Source: Methylococcales bacterium (GTDB taxonomy: Bacteria > Pseudomonadota > Gammaproteobacteria > Methylococcales > Methylomonadaceae). Taken from it: a stretch of DNA of 64,000 nucleotides. Positions 27,612 through 36,832 of the stretch are shown piece after piece. How positions within the stretch are numbered: the first letter of the stretch is position 1; every line of letters starts with the position of its first letter. The position numbers and the translations under genes were made by a program. Where the stretch lies: positions 1-64,000 of the forward strand of contig JAGLDH010000122.1 of assembly GCA_023145835.1 (NCBI GenBank), in the 5' to 3' direction. Under the pieces are notes generated by a model that worked only from the letters and a program-made list of their open reading frames with translations, made no database searches and was not told the origin of the DNA.

Positions 27612-27642
27612 AAAGTTGGGGCTAATGAATAGCCTCGACTTT
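27612..27642 (+). terminator. Bidirectional hairpin after norB
   Basis: A 12-bp stem (27612-27623 with 27631-27642, two wobble pairs) with a 7-base loop, centred between the norB stop (27586) and the convergent gene end (27716). It probably ends transcription from both sides. Confidence 0.55.
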
Positions 27643-27715
27643 AAGTTAGTTTTGGAAAAAAAGAAAAACTCAGCAATTATAGTTTTCTCAATTTAGAGTA
27701 ATTTTCTAACTTTCT

Positions 27716-28450
27716 TTAATTATCAGCATCAAAACCAGCTTTTGTGGCTTCATCGACCTCATCACCTGACTCAGCAAATGCATCTCCCCAATCTGGCTCT
27801 CCTTCAGTTTCTTCCTGATCAATAACCTGTTCTTTATTGTCGGAGCCTAAATCAGCTTTTGTAGCATCATCAACTTCATTTTCTGACTCAGCGAATGCAT
27901 CATCCTTATCAGGCTTTTCTTCCTGATCGTCTGAATCATTGTTTTGTTCTTCATCATCAGTCAAGTTTTCTTCAGCAGCCTTAGTCGTTTCGACTTTCTC
28001 CGAAGAGCTTTCTTCAACAGATTCCCTTTCATTATTAATGCTTTGCTCTACCACAGAAGGATCAATAATTGCTTCATTCTTAGTTGTGTTATCAGTGGGT
28101 ACAAAATATAAATACTGATCTAGTAATTCACATAGATTTTGATAAAAGTCAGTAACTGAGGCTCCTTCTATTTGTTGCTTCATAAATTGTTGCAGGAATT
28201 GTTTCTCCGCTTCAATCATGTATTCACCAGACTCTACAGCTTCTTCATTCTTAACAGCATATCCATCAACTAAATGTTGAACCAAATAAGCTTTTCGCTC
28301 ATTTTCTTTGTTATTGACAGTATCTAATAATATTACAAATTCAGCTAAAATAGCATTTTTCTTTTTCCATCGAAAATATAGTAATAAAGCAACAACGATT
28401 AAGCAAACAACAGCAATTTCAACTACCAAAATAATGAGCATAATGTTCAT
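27716..28450 (-). CDS. Membrane-anchored protein with acidic repeat tail, vWA operon
   Basis: A 244-residue protein, third of the vWA operon. One N-terminal helix (about residues 4-27) is followed by a helical region to about residue 115. From about 125 on the protein is very acidic and probably disordered. The tail has two copies of a 26-residue repeat, at about 180-205 and 219-244, with shared text DAFAESxxEVDxATKA. The second contains PDWGDAFAES, and such Asp-Trp-x-Asp-Ala-(Phe/Met)-Ala-Glu pieces occur as docking peptides in other bacterial proteins. The start ATGA overlaps the stop of the gene before it. I recognise no family. Confidence 0.7.
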   Translation of the reverse strand: MNIMLIILVVEIAVVCLIVVALLLYFRWKKKNAILAEFVILLDTVNNKENERKAYLVQHLVDGYAVKNEEAVESGEYMIEAEKQFLQQFMKQQIEGASVTDFYQNLCELLDQYLYFVPTDNTTKNEAIIDPSVVEQSINNERESVEESSSEKVETTKAAEENLTDDEEQNNDSDDQEEKPDKDDAFAESENEVDDATKADLGSDNKEQVIDQEETEGEPDWGDAFAESGDEVDEATKAGFDADN

Positions 28451-29085
28451 AGGTTCTCAATTTCAATATTTTTGATTGCCTGTCTAAGACGACCATCAGT
28501 ATTACGAAAAATTTCAAACATTTTCTTACTACTATTTTTTAATGCCAGTTCTGTTTGCGATCCACTAAACACTCGAGTATATTCTGCTATTATTTTCTCC
28601 ATTGAATCTGTTGTAATAACCAATTCTTTTCTTAAAGCAGCACTTTCTTGTTTAAGCCGATTGATTTCAATTTTTGCAATTTCCACTGCTTCCACCTCCT
28701 TATTTGAAGTAGAAATACCCGCTATGCTAATATACGGTTCTGCAAGATTATCGATATACTGGCCTATCTGCATCAACATATTTCCATCCTGACTTAAAAA
28801 TACTTGAATTATTTTCTTATACAACTCGCGCTCTTTACTGCCAATATTATTCATTATTTCATTTAATTCTCCCGGATCGACATCACACTGCGTGGCTATC
28901 ATTTCACCTCGCTTTATAGCATTATTTTTTTCTCCCTCTTTTAATTTATTAATTAATCCATGAGCAGCAGCGTGGTCACCTGAGTTTTTCTTTTCATATA
29001 CCATCAATAAAATCAATATGAGTAAAATTAAAACAACCATCGCTTCTACCATTAACAGAGTAGTTATTGAATTTAGTTCTATCAT
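28447..29085 (-). CDS. Membrane-anchored helical protein, vWA operon
   Basis: A 212-residue protein, second of the vWA operon. One N-terminal transmembrane helix (about 8-28, LLMVEAMVVLILLILILLMVY) precedes a long, mainly helical soluble part with coiled-coil character (EVEAVEIAKIEINRLKQESAALRKELV) at about 128-160. No catalytic motif is visible. It overlaps its neighbours on both sides by the four bases ATGA, so all three proteins are made in balanced amounts and probably form one inner-membrane complex. Family unknown; a short gammaproteobacterial lineage-specific family is likely. Confidence 0.7.
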   Translation of the reverse strand: MIELNSITTLLMVEAMVVLILLILILLMVYEKKNSGDHAAAHGLINKLKEGEKNNAIKRGEMIATQCDVDPGELNEIMNNIGSKERELYKKIIQVFLSQDGNMLMQIGQYIDNLAEPYISIAGISTSNKEVEAVEIAKIEINRLKQESAALRKELVITTDSMEKIIAEYTRVFSGSQTELALKNSSKKMFEIFRNTDGRLRQAIKNIEIENL

Positions 29086-30872
29086 TCTAATCTAGCCAAT
29101 AATTGAGCTTGCGCAGCCGCAGCTCTTTTTTTAAAAAATTTAAACAGAAAAAAACCAGCGAGAATAAAAACAATATTTATCCCTATTACTATCCCTACTG
29201 TATTCACCCAATCTATATCCTCGTCTTCTTCAAGAGTTTCATCTATCTCTTCTTCCTCATCCTCCAATTTATTCGATTCAGGTTCTTCTAAATCCTCATT
29301 TTGATCTTGAACAGTTTTCTTGGGTTTGGAAAACAAACGCTCATCAATAACGATTGGTTTAACATTAGGTGAAAGTGAGTCCCCCTTTAAAGAATTAGCA
29401 ATAATAGAGAAGTTTATGATTTTCTTACCTTCTTCTTCTGCCACATCATCTAACACAAGCACCCATGCATCATGTTTATTTATAAGATCATGAGTCTCAG
29501 TGGCCTGCCCAATTTGAGTAATACTTGCCTGAATACTCAACATTTCTGTGTTAATTATTTTTTTATCAGGAATAAGCTTAATAGTGATAGATCGGGACTT
29601 TTGGTCTACATCCATTTTTACAGTCATAAGACTCTTAACCACATCAATAGCTTGAACAAATTCTCTTTGAAATGTTTTACCATCCGCTTTTATTTTTATC
29701 GTGTACTTCCCTTTTCTTAGTAATGGTTTGTCTGTATTGTTAAACAACCCAACCTTTTCAGTATCAGCTTCCATTTTCCATTCATTTTTTTCTCCCTTTT
29801 CATTGATTAGTTCGACAGAAATATCAATTAAATTCAAAAAATCTTCTTGACTAATTAATTGATGTTTATCTGTAAAATAAGCATTTAAATCAATCGTATC
29901 TTGATCCGAAATATGATTAGGAATGTCCTCCACTTGAAGTTTTAAATCTGTCACAATCATAACTTGATTATCTGGATCCATTTCAGCCACTATTTTCCAC
30001 TTCCCTGCTTTTGTTTTTTTAATCGTGATCAAATCATAGTTTTTGTCACTTAACCAAGAAACATGTTCAGGTTTTTTAAATTCACTTATTTTCGTTTTAT
30101 CGGGAGAAATCAACTGTGTTGCTTTCCCTCCTTTTTTCTTAAAAAGAAGAACAGAAAACTCATCAACAGAACTATCAATAGTAAAACTATTCCCCGTTAT
30201 AGGCACAGTATCTGTTGGAATTGCTTGTTTAAATATTTTTAAAAAAATCTTCTGTAACTGCTCCGCATGCTGAACCGTTTCATTCCATCCATTGGTATCA
30301 AAAGCCAGTTTTTCTAACAACTCTGTATCAGCATTATCAGATAAAGCAATCGTATGTACTTTTACTCCTGTTTGCTGCAGTTGAGAAATTTGATCTATTA
30401 TTATTCGCTCCCTTGATTCAGCACTTTCCATAATATCTTTAGAAACATCAACCACCCCATCTGTTAATAAAATCAAATGTCGTGGATTATCTTCTGGTGC
30501 TTCAAACCATTTATTAGAAGATGTCTGTATGGCATCTTCAATATTCGTAAAAAGTCCTAATGAATGAATTTTCTTTATTTTAGATAAGGCCTTCTTTTTC
30601 CATGCTCTATTAACTACGCCAGTCTTAACTAACACCTTAGTTCTCTCAGCAAATAACCAAACCCCAGCTTGAGTGCCGTTTGGTAATAAATTAATAAGGA
30701 GTTTTAAGGCTGGTATTCGTAGGTTTTTTGGATCGTTATGCTTCATACTGCCAGACACATCAATCAATATCTGCAACTCAGAACTTAGCTCCTTAGTATC
30801 AGTTGCATGCCCAATTGAATAAGTCGCGACAAATAAAAAACAAATACTAAACCATCGTAATTTACTGTACAT
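29082..30872 (-). CDS. Exported von Willebrand factor A protein with C-terminal membrane anchor
   Basis: A 596-residue protein and first gene of an overlapping three-gene operon. A signal peptide (about residues 1-23) leads into a vWA domain (about 32-205) with an intact MIDAS: D38-x-S40-x-S42 (DVSGSM), a Thr (FTNIEDAI region) and LLTDGVVD. Beta-rich Ig-like or bacterial-surface-like segments occupy about 220-520, then an acidic stretch of Glu/Asp (about 535-553) and a transmembrane helix (about 558-580) with a basic cytoplasmic tail. This topology places the metal-ion-dependent adhesion domain in the periplasm, tethered to the inner membrane. It could be related to TIGR03503-type vWA proteins, but I am not sure. 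It is not NorD. Confidence 0.8.
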   Translation of the reverse strand: MYSKLRWFSICFLFVATYSIGHATDTKELSSELQILIDVSGSMKHNDPKNLRIPALKLLINLLPNGTQAGVWLFAERTKVLVKTGVVNRAWKKKALSKIKKIHSLGLFTNIEDAIQTSSNKWFEAPEDNPRHLILLTDGVVDVSKDIMESAESRERIIIDQISQLQQTGVKVHTIALSDNADTELLEKLAFDTNGWNETVQHAEQLQKIFLKIFKQAIPTDTVPITGNSFTIDSSVDEFSVLLFKKKGGKATQLISPDKTKISEFKKPEHVSWLSDKNYDLITIKKTKAGKWKIVAEMDPDNQVMIVTDLKLQVEDIPNHISDQDTIDLNAYFTDKHQLISQEDFLNLIDISVELINEKGEKNEWKMEADTEKVGLFNNTDKPLLRKGKYTIKIKADGKTFQREFVQAIDVVKSLMTVKMDVDQKSRSITIKLIPDKKIINTEMLSIQASITQIGQATETHDLINKHDAWVLVLDDVAEEEGKKIINFSIIANSLKGDSLSPNVKPIVIDERLFSKPKKTVQDQNEDLEEPESNKLEDEEEEIDETLEEDEDIDWVNTVGIVIGINIVFILAGFFLFKFFKKRAAAAQAQLLARLE

Positions 30873-30939
30873 TAGATTTCACTTTATAGTTAATGCTATC
30901 TCTTAAAATATAGCCTAAATAATAAAATACAGGTGTTCT

Positions 30940-31494
30940 ATGGTTTCATTAAATCCCCCCGTTTGTGATTTTGGTGCAAAAGCGCCTAACTTTGATCTAC
31001 CCGGTACAGATAACAAAAACTGGACGTTAGAAGAATGTATGGGTACAAAAGGTCTACTCATCCTATTTATTTGTAACCACTGCCCCTATGTAAAAGCAAT
31101 ACATCAACGTATATTAAGAGATACTGCGGAATTAAAATCATTAGGTATTGCCTCTGTCGCTATTTCATCTAACGATGTAACTGAGTATCCCGAGGACTCA
31201 TTTGAAAATATGCAGCTTCTTGCAAAAGAGTTAAATTTTGATTTTCCATACTTACTTGATGAGAATCAAGAAATTGCTAAGCAATATGGCGCCGTATGTA
31301 CACCAGACTTTTTTGGTTATAACAAAAAATTAGAACTGCAATACCGAGGGAGATTAGATGCTAGCAACAAAGAAGCAGCACCTAATAACATTAAACGTGA
31401 TTTATTTATTGCAATGAAACAAATAGCCCAAACAGGTCATGGACCAAAAGAACAAATTGCCAGTATAGGTTGTTCGATAAAATGGAAAAAATAG
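30940..31494 (+). CDS. Thioredoxin-family / redoxin protein
   Basis: A 184-residue cytoplasmic protein of the AhpC/redoxin-like thioredoxin family. The fold starts at CDFGAKAPNFDLPG, with an active-site CxxC in FICNHCPYVKAI (near residues 44-55) and a cis-Pro region in YGAVCTPDFFGYN, which contributes a further Cys. Such proteins act as thiol reductases or peroxidases. Length is normal. The gene is divergent from the vWA operon across 67 bases, which must hold both promoters. Substrate is not known. Confidence 0.85.
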   Translation: MVSLNPPVCDFGAKAPNFDLPGTDNKNWTLEECMGTKGLLILFICNHCPYVKAIHQRILRDTAELKSLGIASVAISSNDVTEYPEDSFENMQLLAKELNFDFPYLLDENQEIAKQYGAVCTPDFFGYNKKLELQYRGRLDASNKEAAPNNIKRDLFIAMKQIAQTGHGPKEQIASIGCSIKWKK

Positions 31495-31825
31495 TTCATA
31501 AACCCTGTAAATATATATCCTGAATTGACCAAATATTTTTTTGATATTTCAACCTGTTTAGAGCATTTTCAGGACAAAAATAAGCTTCAGTCTGTTATCA
31601 GCACTAAAATATTGATAAAACTCCACGTGGTTATGTTTATGGCGAAACTTAATCTATTATCAGTTTCGGGTTTTATTTCATCCTCAGTCCTCCTAAGGGT
31701 CAATTTAACTACATTCTCAAAAAATATAAATAATAAATTTGAAATCAATTGTCACATTTCTAAAATACTCCTCACTTATTATTGCGATTGTATTAGTTGG
31801 ATACATAACTCGTAAGGAGATAGCG
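31495..31825. other. Leader region upstream of the PhoX-family gene
   Basis: Non-coding as far as I can see. A TTG-initiated open frame covering 31525-31815 lacks a ribosome site and has shadow-like composition. A hydrophobic extension of the next gene back to TTG 31739 is also open but not needed. One half-site resembling a Pho box (TGTCAC near 31748) has no second half. The only strong signal is the ribosome site AAGGAG at 31814-31819 for the gene at 31826. Confidence 0.5.
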
Positions 31826-33589
31826 GTGAATCCGAAAATTATAGCAGTTGCAATTCCCTCATTTTTACTAGGCCTATCAAATACTCAAGCGGAAGACAGA
31901 TTAATATTTTCTAAGGCACCTGTTCCTATCAGTGATCTTGATAAACGCAGTATCCTGACATCTCAGTTTGTCCAAGTCGATGGAGTTAAAGCAGATTTTA
32001 AATTTAATTCAATTATGCGATCAGGTGATAACCCAAAAGGCTCACTTGCCCCATTCGGTACAATATTTGATATTGAAGGAAAAAAGATAGTTGCTGAAGA
32101 TGGCTCAGTTCGTGTTTCTAATAACAATGATTTTTCTTCGCTTATCATTGGTGAAGACAATAAAGTCTATATGGTCTCTCATTTTGAAACACGCCCAGCC
32201 GCCGTTTATTTAACTGAGATAGATCAAAATTCATCCACCGGAAAATTAACAGCAAAAAAAACACGACCACTTGATTTTTCTCATGTAAAAGGTGGCTGGG
32301 TTCATTGTGCCGGCAGTGTTGTACCATGGGGTAATCACCTTGGGTCTGAAGAGTATCCACCTGATGCAAAACAATGGCGTGATAATAAGATTGATGATTA
32401 TAACGCAGCGATGGTTCGATATTTTCCTGAAGCACGAGGTGCCGCTAATACAGCCTTACCAGGCTTAGCAAAGCAATATATGAACCCTTATGACTATGGC
32501 TTCTCACTTGAAATTGATGTAAAAGACTATAACCACACATCCGTTGTAAAACATTACTCAATGGGTCGTGTCGCACACGAGCTATCTTATGTAATGCCAA
32601 ATGAAAAAACTGTTTATAGCTCTGATGATGGCTCTTATGTTGGGTTATTTCGGTTTGAAGCAGATAAGACTAAAGACCTCAGTTCAGGGGAGCTTTTTGC
32701 AGCTAAATTCACACAAACATCTCCTTGGACAAATGATCAAGAACGCATACAGACTTTAGATGGTGGAGCAGGAGCTTTAAGTTGGATAAGCCTTGGTAAA
32801 GCAACAGATGCTGAAGTTAGAAGCATTATTGATAGTGGAATCACTTTTGCAGATATTTTCTCTGAAAACACACATAATTGTACGCCAATAATGGTAGGTT
32901 ATGGTAAAGAGTGTTTAACAATAAAGCAGGGTATGGAAAAAGCAGCTTCGCGCTTAGAAACTCGTCGATATGCAGCATTAAAAGGTGCGACCATTGAATG
33001 GGAGAAAATGGAAGGTATTACCCATGATAAGTCAACCAACACCCTATATTTATCTATTTCTCGTGTTCGCAATGGCATGAGTGATGGTAAAGGTGATATG
33101 AGTGTTCCTTTTAATCACTGTGGAACAGTTTATGCGTTAGATCTCGACAATAATTATCTTGCAAGCAGTATACAAGGAATTATCTCTGGTATTCCTCGCT
33201 TACATAAACTTGGAGCTGCGAAAGATAATCCTTACTCAAAAAATGGAGCTTATACAGCTAATGAATGTGACATTCAGGCTATCGCTGAGCCTGATAACCT
33301 TACTTTCATCCCAAACTTTAAAACGTTGATTATAGGTGAAGATAGCGGAAAGCACCAAAATGATATGATTTGGGCTTTTAATGTTGATTCAAAAAATCTC
33401 ACTCGTATTTTAACTTCACCATACGGCTCAGAAACAACCTCCCCTTATTTTTACCGTAATTTAAATGGCTTTAGTTATCTTATGTCTGTCATTCAACATC
33501 CTTTTGGTGAGTCTGATAAAGATGCGCTAACAGCGGCCGAAGAAGCTCGTGGATACTCTGGCTATCTTGGTCCTTGGATAGGATATTAA
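31826..33589 (+). CDS. PhoX-family (DUF839) secreted protein
   Basis: Likely periplasmic phosphatase or related beta-propeller protein of the PhoX family (DUF839). I choose GTG 31826 as start, because AAGGAG at 31814-31819 lies six bases before it and it gives a clean signal peptide ending SNTQA. The product is 587 aa. Family motifs: the HCAGSVVPWGNHLGSEEYP segment, the SSDDGSYVGLFRFEADK segment, an FxRxE-like ITHDKSTNTLYLSISR region, EDSGKHQNDMIWAFN, and a C-terminal SPYFYRNLNGFSYLMSVIQHPFGE. PhoX enzymes bind iron and calcium. Proximity to a diheme protein and not to a pho regulon gene leaves its true substrate open. Confidence 0.82.
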   Translation: MNPKIIAVAIPSFLLGLSNTQAEDRLIFSKAPVPISDLDKRSILTSQFVQVDGVKADFKFNSIMRSGDNPKGSLAPFGTIFDIEGKKIVAEDGSVRVSNNNDFSSLIIGEDNKVYMVSHFETRPAAVYLTEIDQNSSTGKLTAKKTRPLDFSHVKGGWVHCAGSVVPWGNHLGSEEYPPDAKQWRDNKIDDYNAAMVRYFPEARGAANTALPGLAKQYMNPYDYGFSLEIDVKDYNHTSVVKHYSMGRVAHELSYVMPNEKTVYSSDDGSYVGLFRFEADKTKDLSSGELFAAKFTQTSPWTNDQERIQTLDGGAGALSWISLGKATDAEVRSIIDSGITFADIFSENTHNCTPIMVGYGKECLTIKQGMEKAASRLETRRYAALKGATIEWEKMEGITHDKSTNTLYLSISRVRNGMSDGKGDMSVPFNHCGTVYALDLDNNYLASSIQGIISGIPRLHKLGAAKDNPYSKNGAYTANECDIQAIAEPDNLTFIPNFKTLIIGEDSGKHQNDMIWAFNVDSKNLTRILTSPYGSETTSPYFYRNLNGFSYLMSVIQHPFGESDKDALTAAEEARGYSGYLGPWIGY

Positions 33590-33671
33590 CCCTGCTATTT
33601 CTCATAAATAGGCTCTTTTTTTTATGGATAGAGCCTTTGTTATTTAACAGGGAAACAAAACAGGTATTAAT

Positions 33672-35411
33672 ATGAGAAAGATATTTGAAACAGCTTTCAT
33701 CGTTACATTGGTATTTACTACCAAAATAGGCGCTTCAAAAACACTCGCCAACACTAAAAACCAATCATTACCCTCTGTGGATATTATTACCCGTTCGCTA
33801 CACAACAAAACGGCTTATATTCCACCACAATGTTATACAAAAACCGAGGATAAACAAGGTAATCTACATAATCCTTGTTTTTCCTGTCATACCCAAGCTA
33901 AGCGTCCAAATTTTATTAACGACTCTAACTTGCAACAAACCTATCGCTTTACCGATACAGCACGTAAAAACCCTTGGCACAATTTATTCAAAGACCGTAG
34001 TCAGGCAGTTGCGCAGATTAGTGATGAATCGATGATTCAATACATCCGAAAAAGCAATTATTTTGATGAACAAGGCTTAATAAAACTAACAAAAAAATTA
34101 AATCATGTACCCAAAAATTGGGATTATGATCATAATAGATACTGGGATGGATTTACCCCTGATGTCTGGTTTAATTTTGATAGTGAAGGGTTTGATCATG
34201 ATCCAGAAGGTAAATTAACTGGCTGGAGGGCATTTGGTTATTACCCTTACTTAGGGACTTTTTGGCCTACCAATGGTTCAACTGATGATGTCATGATTCG
34301 CCTAGCACCCGCCTTTAGAACTAACAGTAAGGGGAAGAATGATTTAGCAGTGTATAAAGTCAATCTGGCAATTATTGAATCCATGCTAAAAGAACAAGAT
34401 ATAACAATTGATCCAGTCGATGAAGCTAATTTTGACCATGTCGATTTAGATAAGAACGGGGAAATTGGCATTGCAACTAAAATTCATTATGACTGGGCAC
34501 CTGTAAAACAGCGTTTTATGTGGTACGTAGGACAAGCAAATATAGACCAAAAAGCAGGAAAATTACATTTAGCCGCAGGTTTATACCCTGAAGGTACTGA
34601 GTTTTTACATACTGTGCGTTACATTGATGTTGATGAGCAGGGCAATAATCACTTATCTTCTCGAATGAAAGAAGTTCGCTATGCTCGGAAACGTTTTTGG
34701 GTTAATTACTCCAAGCTAAAAGAAAAAGCACTAACAGAAATGAAGGAAAAGAATGATTTCCCCAATCGTTTACGCACAATAAGAGGTAATGCCGAAGTAG
34801 GTATTAGTAATGGGCAAGGCTGGGCATACGCAGCATTTATAGAAGATGCATTTGGAGAATTAAGACCACAAAATTATGAAGAACTCGTTTTTTGCGCAGG
34901 TTGCCATAGCGGTATAGGTTCAACTAAAGATGGTATCTTTTCATTCCAACGTAAGCTCCCTATAACGAGCCACCAACAAGGCTGGTTTCACTGGTCTCAA
35001 TTTGATTTAAAAAATATTGTTGAGCCACGTCGCCAAGATGGTAACTATGAATATAGCCATTATTTACAACAAAACAAATCCGCGAATGAGTTCAGAAATA
35101 ACCGAGAAGTACAGGATAAATTTTTTGACCAAAACAACAAGATCAAACCTGCCATGCTTAATCAATTACATAAAGATATTTCTTTATTACTCTACGCTTC
35201 AGAAAAACGCGCCTTACAATTGAATAAATCCTACCGTGTTATTGTTCAGGAACAAAGTTTTACTGAGGGGCGTGACGCAACAATAATACCGAGTAAAAAC
35301 ATTCATAAAGAAGTTGAACAAGATCAATCTACAGGTATTAAAGAGCCTATCTTTTTTAAGCCTTTATCTATCGAAAAAAGCACTAGTTTTATTAAACGCA
35401 CCGTTAAATGA
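33672..35411 (+). CDS. Exported diheme c-type cytochrome-like protein
   Basis: A 579-residue exported protein with two haem-binding motifs: CFSCH near residue 75 and CAGCH near residue 413. A signal peptide covers about residues 1-25. Between the haems there is a Ca-binding-like loop DLDKNGEIGIA (near 255-265). Otherwise the family is unknown to me. It is 82 bases downstream of the PhoX-family gene, with a short hairpin of seven base pairs between (near 33608-33635), so the two may share a transcript. A periplasmic redox or peroxidase-like role paired with the DUF839 protein is inferred. Confidence 0.75.
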   Translation: MRKIFETAFIVTLVFTTKIGASKTLANTKNQSLPSVDIITRSLHNKTAYIPPQCYTKTEDKQGNLHNPCFSCHTQAKRPNFINDSNLQQTYRFTDTARKNPWHNLFKDRSQAVAQISDESMIQYIRKSNYFDEQGLIKLTKKLNHVPKNWDYDHNRYWDGFTPDVWFNFDSEGFDHDPEGKLTGWRAFGYYPYLGTFWPTNGSTDDVMIRLAPAFRTNSKGKNDLAVYKVNLAIIESMLKEQDITIDPVDEANFDHVDLDKNGEIGIATKIHYDWAPVKQRFMWYVGQANIDQKAGKLHLAAGLYPEGTEFLHTVRYIDVDEQGNNHLSSRMKEVRYARKRFWVNYSKLKEKALTEMKEKNDFPNRLRTIRGNAEVGISNGQGWAYAAFIEDAFGELRPQNYEELVFCAGCHSGIGSTKDGIFSFQRKLPITSHQQGWFHWSQFDLKNIVEPRRQDGNYEYSHYLQQNKSANEFRNNREVQDKFFDQNNKIKPAMLNQLHKDISLLLYASEKRALQLNKSYRVIVQEQSFTEGRDATIIPSKNIHKEVEQDQSTGIKEPIFFKPLSIEKSTSFIKRTVK

Positions 35412-35617
35412 ATTAGGTTCAAACTCTATCCCCTATAATATTTAATAAGACACCAACCAAAGTTAATAGCTATTATGAGATAAGCATTCCCTTAATAACA
35501 TTTTGGGAACTTAGCTACGTGGCAGTATTATAATTTAAAGGGTTACAGAAAGATGGGCTGTCTTATTTGGCTAAAAAAACGATCAAATTATAGATAAATA
35601 ATTGATTGCGTTTAATA

Positions 35618-35653
35618 AATACCTAAATAGTCATATGTGCCTATTTAGGTATT
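35618..35653 (-). terminator. Hairpin at the 3' end of the glutaminase gene
   Basis: A 13-bp perfect stem (35618-35630 with 35641-35653) with a 10-base loop. One arm includes the stop codon and last codons of the glutaminase gene. No long T-run follows on the minus strand, so the call rests on the perfect stem and its position. Confidence 0.5.
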
Positions 35654-36687
35654 ACTTTGTAAGGATTACCACCCAGAGCATTAGAAATATCAGTAATTGC
35701 TCTTTGGGCGCGTATGCTGTTACCTGCTGCATCAAGTGGAGGGGATATTGCGGCAATACCAAATTTGTTAGGTGAGACAGCTAATATACCTCCGCCAACA
35801 CCACTTTTGGCTGGTAGCCCTGTTCGGTATAACCACTGTCCGGAATCATCGTATAAACCTGCTGTCGCCATAACAGCAAGGATTTCATCAATATTATCGG
35901 AATTGACCACTTTTTTTCCAGAAACAGGATTGGTTCCACCATTCGCTAGCGTTGCTGCCATATTAGCCAAATCTGTTGTGTTGACTGAAACTGAACATTG
36001 ACGAGTATAAATATCTGTTGCTTCTATCGCATCACCTTGAAGACGACCATATGCATGCATTAACATAGCAAGCGCTCGATTGCGTTGATTAGTCTCGGCT
36101 TCAGATTTGTAGACTTCTTTATCAATAGAAAGTTTGCGACCGGCAAAATCACTGTAAGTATCGATAATAGTTTTCCAAACAGCATCAGTATTAGCGCCTT
36201 TGATCATACTGGTTGCTGTGATAGCACCCGGGTTGACCATAGGGTTCATCTCTTCCCCTTTATACTGTTCAATGGCTACGATAGAATTAAATGCCTGTCC
36301 TGTTGCATCTACCCCCATATTGTCAGAGATTGATTTTGTTCCAGACTCTTCGATAACACGAGCCATTGTGAAAACCTTGGAGATGGATTGAATGGAAACT
36401 TCTGACGTGGTGTCACCAATTGAATAAACTTTGCCATCAGTGGTAACAAGAGTGATACCAAAAATATTTGAATCAACCTTAGCCAAAATCGGAATATAGT
36501 TTGCATTGGCTCCTTCCTTGATATTTTTGTACTTGTGATAGGCTGTCTGTAGAGCCATCTTTATTCTAGAAGGATCAAGCATTGTTTCGGCTTGAGAAAC
36601 TGATGAGCCTGAAGCCAAGGCGACTGCTATAAAGATATGTTGCAAAGTCTTTTTGAGCGGTTTCATTGTGTTGTTCTCATGTTTCAT
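35641..36687 (-). CDS. glsA: Exported glutaminase A
   Basis: Hydrolyses glutamine to glutamate and ammonia; serine-dependent beta-lactamase-like fold. The 348-aa product has the catalytic S-x-x-K in SIQSISKVFTMARV, MNPMVNPGAITATSMIKG, ALAMLMHAYGRL, the Tyr/Asn-containing ATDIYTRQCSVSVNTTDLANMAATLANGG and LPAKSGVGGGILAVSPNKFGIA. It is about 40 residues longer than E. coli GlsA because it begins with a classical signal peptide (about residues 14-33, ending VSQA). An internal Met8 is the more usual-looking start (with a weak GAG upstream). The export signal is unusual for this usually cytoplasmic enzyme. Confidence 0.92.
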   Translation of the reverse strand: MKHENNTMKPLKKTLQHIFIAVALASGSSVSQAETMLDPSRIKMALQTAYHKYKNIKEGANANYIPILAKVDSNIFGITLVTTDGKVYSIGDTTSEVSIQSISKVFTMARVIEESGTKSISDNMGVDATGQAFNSIVAIEQYKGEEMNPMVNPGAITATSMIKGANTDAVWKTIIDTYSDFAGRKLSIDKEVYKSEAETNQRNRALAMLMHAYGRLQGDAIEATDIYTRQCSVSVNTTDLANMAATLANGGTNPVSGKKVVNSDNIDEILAVMATAGLYDDSGQWLYRTGLPAKSGVGGGILAVSPNKFGIAAISPPLDAAGNSIRAQRAITDISNALGGNPYKVIPK

Positions 36688-36832
36688 TAATATAAATAAA
36701 GATATATTGTATCATTTCTATCCCACTCCCCATGTTTGCTATCCTGCTTATAAATTTTAACTTCTGAATCACTGTCACTACATTAAGATAATCAAATTGC
36801 CTTAATCACACTAACATCTAGAGCAATTCCTT

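Noticed and set aside
29082-30872. vWA protein as NorD, because it lies near norCB.
   Set aside because: NorD has its vWA domain at the C terminus and no signal peptide; this protein has an N-terminal vWA domain after a signal peptide and a C-terminal membrane helix, and is convergent with norB in its own operon.
31525-31815. A 96-aa open frame upstream of the PhoX-family gene.
   Set aside because: TTG start without a ribosome site, composition of AT-rich noise, and overlap with the leader of the next gene.
31739-31825. PhoX-family gene starting at TTG 31739 with a longer hydrophobic leader.
   Set aside because: GTG 31826 has a strong AAGGAG six bases ahead and gives a clean signal peptide; the longer version has none of these.
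35412-35617. Possible insertion-sequence remnant after the diheme gene, around 35500-35600.
   Set aside because: Only a short open stretch with no recognisable transposase motif, and no inverted repeats around it.
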